A stretch of DNA of 64,000 nt, taken from positions 1-64,000 of the forward strand of contig CAYFXV010000003.1 of NCBI GenBank assembly GCA_964347265.1, read 5' to 3'. The notes beneath the pieces were generated by a model that was not told the DNA's origin, searched no databases, and saw nothing but the letters and a program-made list of their open reading frames with translations. Both the position numbers and the translations under genes were made by a program. This DNA comes from CS1-C013 sp964347265. GTDB taxonomy: Archaea > Aenigmatarchaeota > Aenigmatarchaeia > Aenigmatarchaeales > Aenigmatarchaeaceae. Each line of letters starts with the position of its first letter. The first letter of the stretch is position 1. Shown here in pieces: positions 52,549 to 62,199 of this stretch.

Positions 52549-52936
52549 AGTTTCAATAGAATTTATTAGTTTAGTTGGTTTTATATTAATTATTTTTATT
52601 GTTATTTTAATTACTGTTGGTCTTAAAAACGATGAAATAGCTGAATCAACTGTTTTTTCAGATGCACAAAAAATTGCTAATTTAATAGCAAATGAAATTA
52701 ATTTTGCAGCTAGTATAGAAGGCTATTACAGAGAGTTTACACTACCTTCAAAACTTATAGACAATATAGAATATAATGTTTCTATTAATACAAATTTGAG
52801 GTTTGTTGAAGTTAAATGGAATGGTAAAAATGCTGTTTCTCGCATAATTACAGAAAATATTAATGGAGAAGTAAAACCTGGATTGAATAGAATTAGAATT
52901 AAAAATGATGAGGGGTTGGTCTTAATTGAAAGCTGA
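52526..52936 (+). CDS. Pilin-like protein, variant signal
   Basis: 136 residues overlapping the previous gene by 23 bases. SQKSEVSIEFISLVGFILII shows a variant class III signal (Ser-Ile-Glu-Phe in place of Thr-x-Glu-Tyr-Leu) and a membrane helix at about 15-36, then a soluble beta part. Minor pilin or pilus-tip component. Confidence 0.75.
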   Translation: MLTSQKSEVSIEFISLVGFILIIFIVILITVGLKNDEIAESTVFSDAQKIANLIANEINFAASIEGYYREFTLPSKLIDNIEYNVSINTNLRFVEVKWNGKNAVSRIITENINGEVKPGLNRIRIKNDEGLVLIES

Positions 52937-53414
52937 ATTATTCTCCTCGGATTTTGTTATGGGATTATTCATATTTTTAATAGGAATAGTTATATTTGAG
53001 GTATTTTATAGTAACCTTTACGCAGAAATAAACGATTATGGGATTCGTGATGACATACAAGCAAAACTTAATAGCATAGCAGATTTTTTGGCAACAAGTA
53101 CTGGTTATCCAGAATACTGGGACAATAATACTGTAAAAGTTATAGGACTTTTTAATTCTGGTTTAATAAACTTAACTAAATTTAATGAACTTCAAAAAAT
53201 AGAATACCACACTGTAAAAAAAATGATGGGTGCTGGAAGTTATGAAATTTATATTGAAGTTCAAAATGAGACGGGAGACCTTATAAATGATTATAAATAT
53301 GGTACCAAAGAAGGTGAAAATGCTAATCAAGTTTTTTATGTAAAAAGATTAGGTTTGATCGATTGGAATGGCAATGTAACAAAGGCTATTTTAAATGTTG
53401 GTGTTTGGTTATGA
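52926..53414 (+). CDS. Membrane-anchored pilus accessory protein
   Basis: 162 residues, TTG start overlapping the previous gene. LFSSDFVMGLFIFLIGIVIF gives one N-terminal membrane helix; the outside part is hydrophilic. No conserved cleavage signal. Position and size suggest a minor pilin-like protein. Its stop overlaps the next ATG. Confidence 0.7.
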   Translation: MKAELFSSDFVMGLFIFLIGIVIFEVFYSNLYAEINDYGIRDDIQAKLNSIADFLATSTGYPEYWDNNTVKVIGLFNSGLINLTKFNELQKIEYHTVKKMMGAGSYEIYIEVQNETGDLINDYKYGTKEGENANQVFYVKRLGLIDWNGNVTKAILNVGVWL

Positions 53415-55294
53415 GAGGTATTATTTTTACTTTAGATGCTTTGATAGCCCTTGGCATAATAATAGGACTAATAACTGGTTTAATTTTCTTCAGAACAAAG
53501 ATAGCATCACCTTATCTAGCTTCCCAACAACTACATTTCATATCAGAGGATGTATTAACAGTTTTTTCTAACTCTAAACTCAGAGATGTTGTTGATAATC
53601 AAACTTTATTGGATCAATATATATCAGATGGTATTTTAAATCAAAGTGATTTAGATGAAAAAACAATAGATGTTATAGGTGCTCTATGGTCTGCTGGAAA
53701 TGTATCTGAAGCAGCAAATCTAACAAAAGATATTTTAGATGATTTTATTCCAAGTAATATTGGTTATGAATTTCTGATAGACAATGATCCCATTTACAAT
53801 TCTTCAGACACAACAAGACCAAGTTATGGAGATTCAACAATAGAAATTTCTTCTGGTAGAATTGTTTCTGGTTATGAAAAAGGTAAAGCTACAAGAGGAT
53901 ATGTTGCAAGAGCTATAGCAAGAAGAATAAATAAAAATAATACGCTTGTTGTAATGGGCGATCTCATAACTACTAGTGTAGCAAGTGCCCAAAATAAAAT
54001 AAATATAAGTTATATTGCAGACCTGCCAGATGATGCTACTATTCTAGATACTTATTGGTTTATAGAAGCTACTTGGGGAATTAAAAATAAATTTAGTTGT
54101 TGGATGAATGGTGAAAAAATAGATGGATGTGAAGGAGCAATAGGTAATACAAAATTAGAATCTGGAGATTATATAGACCTTCTACAGCCTGGACACAATA
54201 TAGGTAAAATAGTTTATAGAAAATTCTCGGATGAACCAACTGCTGGTGATGATGGAGCAACACATTTAGTTATAACGTATAACACCTCTCAATTATCAAC
54301 TCTCCAAGAATTTGGAAAACAATATTTTCAAACTACGATTTCAGAAGCACCTATAGAATATAAAAAACCAATATTCACAATTAATGATATTTATAACATG
54401 AGTATTCATATTAATCTTACCAATACAACAGAAGTTAAAAATGTGACGTTAAAGTTCATGTGGAATGGACAAGGTTATAATATAAGTATAAAAAATGTTA
54501 CAAACGGCACAGTAGATTGGAATGATACAGAAATAAAAAGTGTTTTGAACTCTAATGGAATTTCATATGATCTCTTGACTGGCAGATATTTCTGGTTTAT
54601 TGTTGAAATTGATCCTTATAGGGGAGATGAAACAATGAGTTATGAAAGAAAAATAGTTGGTGAAGATTCTTATGTAAGTCTCAATTATTCTAAAATTCTC
54701 GACATAGGAGCAATATATAATTATATTGATATGACAAGAACACTTACAGATTATATTGCTGAAGATGTTGATCCTAACTTTGGGATGTCGGGTTTTTATA
54801 GGTATATCAGATGGGACTTTAATTTAACAAGTAAAATTCCTTTAATGGCTAGATGGCAATATCCATGGGGCCATTGGGCTGGGTGGGATCCATTACAACT
54901 TGTAAGAGCAAATAACATTACGATTTATAATCACGACCCAACTAATGCATCGAGTGATCCTTTTATGAAGGCATTTGTTAGATTTGGTTATAATGCTAAT
55001 CCATATGGTGTTCTTATTAGTGATGATAATAAATTTGAACTTAATTTCAGTGATGGTTATTCCATTAATCCTGCAGATTCTTTTGGAGATACTACATTTT
55101 TAGTACCAGCATCTGTAGGTTATGGCGATTTATTTGAAAATGAAACTGATGCAGTTGATGATGCAGTCCAACGGTTGCAGGACGTATTAGGTGAAGACAT
55201 TTCAGTTATGGAATTGATCGTAGATGCTGTTAGAATTGGTGGTGTTCCTTATATGTGGGGACCAGTTAGTGCAAGAGTTAAAACGTGGGTGTAG
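53411..55294 (+). CDS. Large pilus-associated membrane-anchored protein
   Basis: 627 residues from the ATG at 53411, which overlaps the previous stop as ATGA. One N-terminal helix (IIFTLDALIALGIIIGLITG) then a 590-residue extracellular part with many Asn-x-Ser/Thr sites and beta-rich blocks. Length and setting suggest a pilus adhesin or tip protein. No domain is named with confidence. Confidence 0.75.
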   Translation: MRGIIFTLDALIALGIIIGLITGLIFFRTKIASPYLASQQLHFISEDVLTVFSNSKLRDVVDNQTLLDQYISDGILNQSDLDEKTIDVIGALWSAGNVSEAANLTKDILDDFIPSNIGYEFLIDNDPIYNSSDTTRPSYGDSTIEISSGRIVSGYEKGKATRGYVARAIARRINKNNTLVVMGDLITTSVASAQNKINISYIADLPDDATILDTYWFIEATWGIKNKFSCWMNGEKIDGCEGAIGNTKLESGDYIDLLQPGHNIGKIVYRKFSDEPTAGDDGATHLVITYNTSQLSTLQEFGKQYFQTTISEAPIEYKKPIFTINDIYNMSIHINLTNTTEVKNVTLKFMWNGQGYNISIKNVTNGTVDWNDTEIKSVLNSNGISYDLLTGRYFWFIVEIDPYRGDETMSYERKIVGEDSYVSLNYSKILDIGAIYNYIDMTRTLTDYIAEDVDPNFGMSGFYRYIRWDFNLTSKIPLMARWQYPWGHWAGWDPLQLVRANNITIYNHDPTNASSDPFMKAFVRFGYNANPYGVLISDDNKFELNFSDGYSINPADSFGDTTFLVPASVGYGDLFENETDAVDDAVQRLQDVLGEDISVMELIVDAVRIGGVPYMWGPVSARVKTWV

Positions 55295-55296
55295 TG

Positions 55297-56526
55297 ATGA
55301 GAGGTTTGCTTTATAGTATAATGGCGGCTTTGATTATTATTCCATTATTCAGTATCATATTTTTCTATTCTCAAATAGGACAAGAAAACATTGACATTAG
55401 TATAAGAGCTAATGAACTTAAATATTTTGTAGACAGTATTGAAGCTGATTTAAATAGGTTCATGGAAATAACAGGAAAAAGAGCTTTAATATCAGCTGTA
55501 TCTAATATTACGGTTAGTGGAATTCCTCTTGATGACGCACAAATAAGACTGAGGGAGTTAATAGAAAACGGAACCTTAAAGGGCGCACCTTCTCCACTTG
55601 TTGATACAGATAATTTAAATACATGGGAAGGAAAAATTGGAACATTGGCAAGTAATTCTGGTTTTTATCTGACTTTTGAAGTTTTAGAAATGAATGTAAC
55701 ACAAAATGATAGTTTTAATATTTTATTTGAAATTAAGGGTTTTGTAAATATTTCTGACCTGAATGCAAAAATGGGTGTTATAAGAAATATAACCGCAACA
55801 TCTATTGTTTCTATAGATAATATAGAAGATCCTCTATTCCCATTAAATACATTAGGCAGAGTATTTAGAGTAATAAGGTATTATAATTTTACTAATTATG
55901 CAAAAGATATAGTCCAAGGAACCAATGCTTCCCTTACTTCTGTTAGTGGAAATGCAACAATAATTAATTCATCCGATCTTACTGTTTCAGACGCTGATAA
56001 AATTCTTGTAACAGATATTATTGCGGACAGTAAAATAGGTATTATTATTGGATTTAAAGGAGTTGTCGCAGAAAGTGATTATGTTCCTGCTGGATTTTCA
56101 AAACCATATATTGTCGGAGCACCAAACGCAATGTCTTTAATTCAAGAAAACGAAAGAATATATTTAGATCCTAGACTATACACAAAAAAAGTTTGGGATT
56201 TGCAAAACTTAACTTCAGCTATACGAAATGGTTATTACAAATCTTCTGATAAAGGACCAAGTTTTTTAGACAGATTGGAAGGTAGATTAAGTCTTTCAGA
56301 CAAATATAATAATTATGGTTTAGAATCATTTGTTGACTTACCAGAAATATCTCAAGCAAATTTAGAAGTAGATTATACATTAAGTTGTGTTGATTATGAA
56401 TATTGGAAAAATACTACAGGTAGATCTATAAGAAATGGAGCTCCAGGCGATCCTTATGATCCGGTATTTAATTGGTTTAAAATAGATCTATTTCATCAAA
56501 ATATTTATGGTGTAAATGAACTATAA
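55297..56526 (+). CDS. Pilus-associated membrane-anchored protein
   Basis: 409 residues from the ATG at 55297 (12 bases inside an earlier GTG; SD is GGGTGTAGTG). N-terminal helix MRGLLYSIMAALIIIPLFSI with short charged start, as in the preceding gene, then a hydrophilic outside domain rich in Asn and Ser. Paired in N-terminal layout with the 627-residue protein. Confidence 0.72.
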   Translation: MRGLLYSIMAALIIIPLFSIIFFYSQIGQENIDISIRANELKYFVDSIEADLNRFMEITGKRALISAVSNITVSGIPLDDAQIRLRELIENGTLKGAPSPLVDTDNLNTWEGKIGTLASNSGFYLTFEVLEMNVTQNDSFNILFEIKGFVNISDLNAKMGVIRNITATSIVSIDNIEDPLFPLNTLGRVFRVIRYYNFTNYAKDIVQGTNASLTSVSGNATIINSSDLTVSDADKILVTDIIADSKIGIIIGFKGVVAESDYVPAGFSKPYIVGAPNAMSLIQENERIYLDPRLYTKKVWDLQNLTSAIRNGYYKSSDKGPSFLDRLEGRLSLSDKYNNYGLESFVDLPEISQANLEVDYTLSCVDYEYWKNTTGRSIRNGAPGDPYDPVFNWFKIDLFHQNIYGVNEL

Positions 56527-56543
56527 TTTGAATAGGGAATTAA

Positions 56544-57383
56544 ATGGTTAATATTAAAGAAATGATTATTGAAACCCCAATAGATAAACTTATAAGATTA
56601 GTTAAAGAGAGGGAAAAAATAACTTTTAGTGAAGCAGCTGAAGCTCTCGGTGTTAATCAAAAACAAATAGAACAATGGGTAAGAGTTCTAGAAGAACGTG
56701 ATTTCGTAGAATTAAGATATCCAGCAATTGGAGAACCGATTATAGTTCTCAAAAAAATTAAAGAAAAGAAAATAGCTAAGAAAATTGAGAAGGAGAGGGA
56801 AAAAATTGAGAAAAAGACAGAAAAATTTGAAGAAAAAATAATAGAAACTGAAAAGAAAATAGAGGTATCGCACAAGAGTGTCTCCAAATTAGAAAAGGAG
56901 TTGCATAAAAAATTAGAGGGTGTAGAAAAAAATCTTAAATTTTTAGAATCTTTAGAGGGCAAAAAACAGGAAGTGATAAAAGGAACAAAAGAAATAGAAG
57001 ATGTAACAAAAAATGTAACAAAAAGCTTTGAAGAATTAAAATCAAGCGTAGAAAAGATGGACCAACAAATAAATGAAAAAATTAAATTTATAGAAGCTCA
57101 TGAAGACCAAATAAAAAATTTGGAAGAGTTCAGAAATGAAATAAAAGAGGATATAGAAAAGCTGGATGCAGAAATTAAACTAACAAAACTTATTTTAAAA
57201 GGTAAAAAAATGCCTTCTGTAAATCCATTAAAAAGATTATTCGGAAAGCATGGTAAAAAAACTGAAAAAGTGAAAAACAAACATAAAAAACTGCACAAAA
57301 AAGTTTCCAATATGAAAGAAAAAGTAAAAAAGAAGAAAAATAAAGCCAAGAAAAGGTCAAGTATTTATAAGGATTTTTGGTGA
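56544..57383 (+). CDS. Winged-helix plus long coiled-coil protein of pilus operon
   Basis: 279 residues. Residues 9-70 form a winged helix (ITFSEAAEALGVNQKQIEQW then VLEERDFVELRYPAIGEPII), followed by about 150 residues of charged coiled coil and a basic, Lys-rich end. Cytoplasmic. Archaeal type IV pilus operons sometimes carry such a protein; it may organise the ATPase platform or regulate the operon. Role unproved. Confidence 0.75.
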   Translation: MVNIKEMIIETPIDKLIRLVKEREKITFSEAAEALGVNQKQIEQWVRVLEERDFVELRYPAIGEPIIVLKKIKEKKIAKKIEKEREKIEKKTEKFEEKIIETEKKIEVSHKSVSKLEKELHKKLEGVEKNLKFLESLEGKKQEVIKGTKEIEDVTKNVTKSFEELKSSVEKMDQQINEKIKFIEAHEDQIKNLEEFRNEIKEDIEKLDAEIKLTKLILKGKKMPSVNPLKRLFGKHGKKTEKVKNKHKKLHKKVSNMKEKVKKKKNKAKKRSSIYKDFW

Positions 57384-57396
57384 ATTTGGTGAATAA

Positions 57397-58947
57397 ATGG
57401 TAAAAGATATAATCGATAATTATCAGATAGAATCAGACAAAGTACCTGCAAAGATTAGTATAATAAAAAGACCAGAAGAATATACCCCTGTTTATGAAGT
57501 CAAGTTCCCAACAATAGAGCCTGCAACAAGAGCAATATTAGATTCTATAAAAGAAAAACTAATAGAAATTGTAAAAATAGAAATAAGCGAGATTTTAGAT
57601 CCTAAAGCCATGGAAAGCATTAAAAAGAGGTTCTTAGAGAGTGCTATTGAAACCATTTCTAAAGAAATGCCTAAAGTTTCAGACGAAGAGAAAAACATAT
57701 TGGCTGGATATCTTGTTCATGAAATGCTTGGTTTAGGAAGGCTTGAGGTTGTATTAAATGATGACAACTTAGAAGAACTAGTTATAAACAATTCTACTGA
57801 ATGCGCTTGGGTATTTCATAAAAAATTTGGATGGTTAAAAACAAACATAATGATTCCATCAGAGGAACAAATATACAATTATGCAAGTCTAATTGGAAGA
57901 AAAATTGGTAGAGAGATAACTAATTTAAGTCCATTAATGGATGCTCATTTAATAACTGGAGATAGAGTTAATGCTACTCTGTTTCCGATATCAACAAAAG
58001 GAAATACCATAACAATAAGAAAATTTAGAAGAGAGCCTTGGACAATGATAGATTTCATAGACCCTATGTATAAAACACTTACAATGGAAATAGCTGCCCT
58101 GTTATGGTTATGCATGCAGTATGAATTAAACATATTAGTTGCTGGTGGAACTGCTTCAGGAAAAACTTCAGTATTAAATGCTTTAATGCCATTCATACCA
58201 CCAAACCACAGAATAATCTCAATAGAAGATACAAGAGAATTAAGACTTCCAGATTTCTTGCACTGGATTCCTTTAACAACAAGAGAACCGAATCCAGAAG
58301 GAAGAGGGGAAATAAAAATGTTAGATCTATTAGTGAATTCATTAAGAATGAGGCCTGATAGAGTTGTTGTAGGAGAGATAAGAAGACAAGCAGAAGCTGA
58401 AGTTTTATTTGAGGCAATGCATACTGGCCATAGTGTTTATGCAACTTTACATGCTGATACAGCTGAGCAAGTAATAAGAAGACTAACTAATCCACCTATT
58501 GATCTACCAGAAACTTTGTTAGAAGCTTTGCATTTAGTTATAGTTCAATTTAGACATAGAAGAAGAGGAATAAGAAGAACATTACAAGTAGCAGAATTAC
58601 TTCCAGGAGGTGCAAGAGGTGAAGCTAAGGCAAGATTGGAAACATTATACAGGTGGAAACCTCAAACTGATAAAATAGTAAAAGTTAGGGACAGTATGAG
58701 GTTGATAGATGAAATAAGAATGCACACAGGAATGACAGACGAAGAAATGGAAAAAGATTTGGGGGAAAAGGAAACAGTCCTACAGTGGATGTTAGAAAAT
58801 AAAATAAATACTGTAAATACTGTAGGAAAAGTTATTGCTGATTATTATCATGATAAAGAAAAAGTATTAAAAATAATTAATATAAAAGGTAAACCCGAGG
58901 AAATTCTTGGACCAAGCTTTATGAAAGAACTTAAAAAGGCTGTTTAA
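57397..58947 (+). CDS. Type IV pilus/archaellum-type secretion ATPase (GspE/FlaI/TadA family)
   Basis: 516 residues. GGTASGKTSVLN (Walker A, about 249), ISIEDTRELRLP (Asp box), VVVGEIRRQAEAEVLFEAM (Walker B region), and HTGHSVYATLHADTAE (His box) are complete. The N-terminal 160 residues match archaeal pilus ATPases. Hexameric ATPase driving pilus assembly with the two TadC/GspF-like membrane proteins that follow (1-base and 0-base gaps). Confidence 0.95.
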   Translation: MVKDIIDNYQIESDKVPAKISIIKRPEEYTPVYEVKFPTIEPATRAILDSIKEKLIEIVKIEISEILDPKAMESIKKRFLESAIETISKEMPKVSDEEKNILAGYLVHEMLGLGRLEVVLNDDNLEELVINNSTECAWVFHKKFGWLKTNIMIPSEEQIYNYASLIGRKIGREITNLSPLMDAHLITGDRVNATLFPISTKGNTITIRKFRREPWTMIDFIDPMYKTLTMEIAALLWLCMQYELNILVAGGTASGKTSVLNALMPFIPPNHRIISIEDTRELRLPDFLHWIPLTTREPNPEGRGEIKMLDLLVNSLRMRPDRVVVGEIRRQAEAEVLFEAMHTGHSVYATLHADTAEQVIRRLTNPPIDLPETLLEALHLVIVQFRHRRRGIRRTLQVAELLPGGARGEAKARLETLYRWKPQTDKIVKVRDSMRLIDEIRMHTGMTDEEMEKDLGEKETVLQWMLENKINTVNTVGKVIADYYHDKEKVLKIINIKGKPEEILGPSFMKELKKAV

Positions 58948-58948
58948 A

Positions 58949-59824
58949 ATGATAATTCCTTTTGTTCCATTTCCACCTAAAAAAATGGCAAAAGAAGCAG
59001 TAACACATTTCTCAAAATTCGGAGATATAATATGTAAATCTTTTCCATCTTTAAAACTAACTCTTTATCAAGCTAAAATTGGGCTAAGACCAAGAGAATA
59101 TGCATCCATGATTGTATTAACAAGTATTTTTTATTTTATATTATTGACACCCTTAATTTTTTGGATAGGTTTAGTTGCTGGCAAAATAGATTTTTTTCTT
59201 CCTTTTGTAGTCGGTGGTGTTTTTTCTCTTTTCATTTTCTTTTATTTAATACAATATCCAAGACTTGTTGCTAGCAGAAGAATGAGAATTTTAGAATCAG
59301 ATTTATTAAATTCTTTACAACACATGTTAATAGAAATTAAATCGGGTGTTCCACTCTTTAATTCAATGATAAGCATAAGTATTGGTTATGGAGAAATAAG
59401 TGAAGAATTTAAAAAAGTAGTAAGAGAGATAAATGCTGGGAAACCTGAAATAAAAGCTTTAGAAGAGGCATCAAGAAGAAACCCTTCCCTATACTTTAGA
59501 AGAACTTTATGGCAATTAACAAACTCGATTAAAGCTGGAAGTGATGTTGGTGACGCTCTTGAAGCTATTGTTCACAATTTAACACAAGAACAGATAATAG
59601 CAATAAGAAAGTATGGCCGAGAATTAAGTCCCTACACATTAATTTACATGTTAATTGCAATAATTATGCCAACATTAGGAATAACATTTTTAATTATATT
59701 ATCTTCTTTTGCAGGTATTGACATTCCGAAACTAATATTTCCTTTAATAGTAATTGCTTTAGCTGTATTCCAATACTTTTACATGGGAATAATAAAAACT
59801 AAAAGGCCTTTAATGGTGAGGTAA
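58949..59824 (+). CDS. Type II secretion F-domain (TadC-like) membrane protein
   Basis: 291 residues. Two pairs of membrane helices (about 54-100 and 235-275) around a cytoplasmic helical GspF domain (ILESDLLNSLQHMLIEIKSG, SGDVGDALEAIVHNLTQEQ type). The platform protein of the pilus machine. Follows the ATPase by one base. Confidence 0.88.
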   Translation: MIIPFVPFPPKKMAKEAVTHFSKFGDIICKSFPSLKLTLYQAKIGLRPREYASMIVLTSIFYFILLTPLIFWIGLVAGKIDFFLPFVVGGVFSLFIFFYLIQYPRLVASRRMRILESDLLNSLQHMLIEIKSGVPLFNSMISISIGYGEISEEFKKVVREINAGKPEIKALEEASRRNPSLYFRRTLWQLTNSIKAGSDVGDALEAIVHNLTQEQIIAIRKYGRELSPYTLIYMLIAIIMPTLGITFLIILSSFAGIDIPKLIFPLIVIALAVFQYFYMGIIKTKRPLMVR

Positions 59825-60817
59825 TTGAAAGATATTTACTATTTAACTCCGAAAAGATATAGAGATTTTTTCAAGAAACAAATAAGGTATGCTGGAGTAA
59901 AAGAGTCTACTACAAACAGAATAGTTGGAATCTCATATTTCTTATCAATATTACTAGCTATTAATTTTTCTTTTATTTTCTTACTATTTGGTTTCGGCCC
60001 TCTAGGATTTTTAATGGGTTTGGGAATTGGTTTTGGTGTTATAATTTGCACTTATTTAATTTTCATGTTTGTTGCAGATTCAAGGGCCAATCAAATTGAA
60101 AAGGTTTTGCCTGATGCTTTGTTATTAATGTCTGCAAACATTAGAGCTGGAATGACTGTTGACAGGGCAATATGGCTCTCTGCAAGACCAGAATTTGGGG
60201 TTCTTGAAGAAGAAATTAAAAAGGTTGGTGCAAGAACAATGGGAGGAAAACCATTGAAAATAGCACTGACTGAAATGACAAAAAACATTAAATCAAAAAT
60301 ACTAAATAGGACAGTAAAATTATTATTAGAAGGAATTAAATCTGGGGGCGAGATAGCTCATTTATTAGAAGAAACTGCAAATAATATAAGAATCAATCAA
60401 ACTCTTAAAAAAGAGATAAAGTCATCAGTAATGACTTACTCTATATTTATACTTTTTGCTGCTGTAATTGCAGCTCCGTTTTTATTTTCAATAAGTCTTT
60501 TCTTTGTTGATACAATGACAAGTCTTTGGGGTTCAGCAAGTTTTGGTGCAGGAGTAACAGGAACAACAATGGGCGTGGGAGGTCCATTCCAGAAAGCTAG
60601 AGGACCTCAAATAAATGTAGCTGATTTATTATGGTTTTCAATATCAACATTAGCTGTAACAGCATTCTTTGGTTCTCTATCAATAGGATTAATTCAAAGT
60701 GGTAAAGAAAAGAATGGATTAAAATTTATTCCAGTTTTACTCATAGGATCAATATCAGTATTATTGATATCTCAAATTGTTGTAAAGATGTTATTTGGAA
60801 GCTTTTTTGCTCTATAG
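59825..60817 (+). CDS. Type II secretion F-domain (TadC-like) membrane protein
   Basis: 330 residues, TTG start directly after the previous stop (SD GGTGAGGT). Helices at about 38-85, 205-230, and 265-325 with the cytoplasmic domain VLPDALLLMSANIRAGMTVD and LLLEGIKSGGEIAHLLEETA. Second platform subunit; paired genes like this are usual in archaeal pilus loci. Confidence 0.88.
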   Translation: MKDIYYLTPKRYRDFFKKQIRYAGVKESTTNRIVGISYFLSILLAINFSFIFLLFGFGPLGFLMGLGIGFGVIICTYLIFMFVADSRANQIEKVLPDALLLMSANIRAGMTVDRAIWLSARPEFGVLEEEIKKVGARTMGGKPLKIALTEMTKNIKSKILNRTVKLLLEGIKSGGEIAHLLEETANNIRINQTLKKEIKSSVMTYSIFILFAAVIAAPFLFSISLFFVDTMTSLWGSASFGAGVTGTTMGVGGPFQKARGPQINVADLLWFSISTLAVTAFFGSLSIGLIQSGKEKNGLKFIPVLLIGSISVLLISQIVVKMLFGSFFAL

Positions 60818-60871
60818 TAATCTTTAAGTATCAAGTTAACAAAATAAAATATAAAATAGGAGGTATTAAAA

Positions 60872-61345
60872 ATGAAAGGACAGACAGCAGTTGAGTACCT
60901 TATGACTTATGGATGGGCAATTTTGATAATTTTAATAGTAGCTGGAGTTTTAGCATACTACGGTATATTTGCACCAGGATCATTTGTGGGACCAAGTAAA
61001 AAGGGATTCGCAACAGTAGATATTATATCACCTTGGGACTTAGATTCATCGGATGTGCTAAGATTAACATTTGAAAATAGAGTTGGTGAAGCAATAAATA
61101 TAACTAGTGTTTCTGCTGATGAAGGCACCACAGCACCAACTACGCCTACAGCTTGTGGTGGTTTGCCAGCTGGTGGTATACAAATAGCTGCAGGTGCTCG
61201 TTCAACTGTGACTTCATTCACATGTGGAGGCGCAAATGCAGGATCTACAGGACAACCGTATCAATTATACGTTATTGTAACTTATGACGCGGGAGCCATG
61301 ACAGATTTGAAAAGTACAGGTACTCTGAGTGGATCAGTAAGCTAA
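60872..61345 (+). CDS. Major pilin with class III signal peptide
   Basis: 157 residues. MKGQTAVEYLMTYGWAILII is a textbook archaeal class III signal, cut before QTAVEYL. Pilin-like hydrophobic helix then a beta domain with two cysteines (ACGGLPAGG, FTCGG). AGGAGGT before the ATG is the strongest SD in the operon and it is the last gene, suggesting high expression. A T-rich stretch follows. Confidence 0.92.
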   Translation: MKGQTAVEYLMTYGWAILIILIVAGVLAYYGIFAPGSFVGPSKKGFATVDIISPWDLDSSDVLRLTFENRVGEAINITSVSADEGTTAPTTPTACGGLPAGGIQIAAGARSTVTSFTCGGANAGSTGQPYQLYVIVTYDAGAMTDLKSTGTLSGSVS

Positions 61346-61368
61346 TAGTTTTCAATTATTTTAAATTT

Positions 61369-61400
61369 ATTTTTTTATTGTTTTTTCTATTTCTTTTTAT
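61369..61400 (+). terminator. T-rich termination region after pilus operon
   Basis: Runs of T (TTTATTTTTTTATTGTTTTT) just after the pilin stop, as in archaeal intrinsic termination; the opposite strand carries the end of the last small gene. Confidence 0.45.
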
Positions 61401-61647
61401 GAATTCTTTTTTTCCATTTTTCTAATTTTTTGAAATAGTCTTCAAATAGATAATACCACATACCTTTTGGCCAATTATCGCTTTTATATTCTCTTTCTAT
61501 TTCTTTATCTGAATTATAAGCATGTTTTGCTTTTCCCAATTTCTTTCTGTTCTTATATCCATCAACATTAACGTCAAAGTCCTTTAATCTCACATCTCTC
61601 TTTTCCTTATCTATAACAATTGTTGAACTGATTTTTGATTGATACAT
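61387..61647 (-). CDS. Small protein, last of five-gene small-protein operon
   Basis: 86 residues from the ATG at 61647, which has AGAAGGAGATAAT just upstream; the ATG at 61701 would make an unlikely leader. MYQSKISSTIVIDKEKRDVR, FDVNVDGYKNRKKLGKAKHA, then a basic helical end EDYFKKLEKWKKRIHKKK. No family. The start resembles its neighbours (Y...K...T), suggesting a distant shared origin. Confidence 0.6.
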   Translation of the reverse strand: MYQSKISSTIVIDKEKRDVRLKDFDVNVDGYKNRKKLGKAKHAYNSDKEIEREYKSDNWPKGMWYYLFEDYFKKLEKWKKRIHKKK

Positions 61648-61648
61648 A

Positions 61649-61837
61649 TTATCTCCTTCTCTGTAAGTCATAAGTATAGAAATTGGCCTTATCAAGCACA
61701 TCAGGCAGTCTATGCGATAAATCTCTTGCTATTCCTAAATCATTTGACTTAGTAGAACCTCTACCATGTATAGCTGAGAAATATTTGTTATTAGTGCACA
61801 CAGAAGTGACGCTCATTTTACCATAATATTCGGGCAT
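61649..61837 (-). CDS. Small protein, paralogue of next gene
   Basis: 62 residues; its ATG overlaps the upstream stop (TAATG). EYYGKMSVTSVCTNNKYFSA, HGRGSTKSNDLGIARDLSHR and DKANFYTYDLQRRR align with the 61837-62034 product through YYGK, GxGSxxSNDxxIAxxxS, L.D and AN...Y...R. A repeated, conserved pattern, but no known family. Confidence 0.65.
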   Translation of the reverse strand: MPEYYGKMSVTSVCTNNKYFSAIHGRGSTKSNDLGIARDLSHRLPDVLDKANFYTYDLQRRR

Positions 61838-62034
61838 TATTTCCACCCCATGGACCTTTTATGAGCCTCATATGCTATTTGATTTGCTCTACTCACAGAA
61901 TCAGCCAAACCCTCTGAAATTGTTATTGCTATATCTCTATCATTTGACCTGGCAGAACCCAGACCTTCTAATTTTGTGTAATCTTTTCTTGTTGTTATTG
62001 TACTTTTATTATGAAGTTTTCCATAATACGACAT
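61837..62034 (-). CDS. Small protein, paralogue of the downstream gene
   Basis: 65 residues, ATG overlapping the upstream stop and preceded by GAGGTGAT. SYYGKLHNKSTITTRKDYTK, GLGSARSNDRDIAITISEGL and SRANQIAYEAHKRSMG. Shares the YYGK...T and GxGSxxSND...IA motif with 61649-61837. Soluble, no signal peptide. Function unknown. Confidence 0.65.
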   Translation of the reverse strand: MSYYGKLHNKSTITTRKDYTKLEGLGSARSNDRDIAITISEGLADSVSRANQIAYEAHKRSMGWK

Positions 62035-62195
62035 TACATCACCTCGCTTTGCACATAAGAAGCTGTATATTTTACATGATCTTTGTCTTTTCCCACAACT
62101 TTTAGACTTCTTTCAAAAGTTGTAGAATTTTTATTTCCACGTAAACTTCTATAGAATTCACTTTTTACATAATACGGAGATCTTTTATTTACCAT
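62034..62195 (-). CDS. Small protein of the coupled operon
   Basis: 53 residues from the ATG at 62195, with GTGAT over the previous stop; a much earlier ATG would overlap that gene. SPYYVKSEFYRSLRGNKNST, RSLKVVGKDKDHVKYTASY. Basic, likely beta-rich. Weakly similar in its YY.K start and spacing to its neighbours. Confidence 0.6.
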   Translation of the reverse strand: MVNKRSPYYVKSEFYRSLRGNKNSTTFERSLKVVGKDKDHVKYTASYVQSEVM

Positions 62196-62199
62196 AAAA

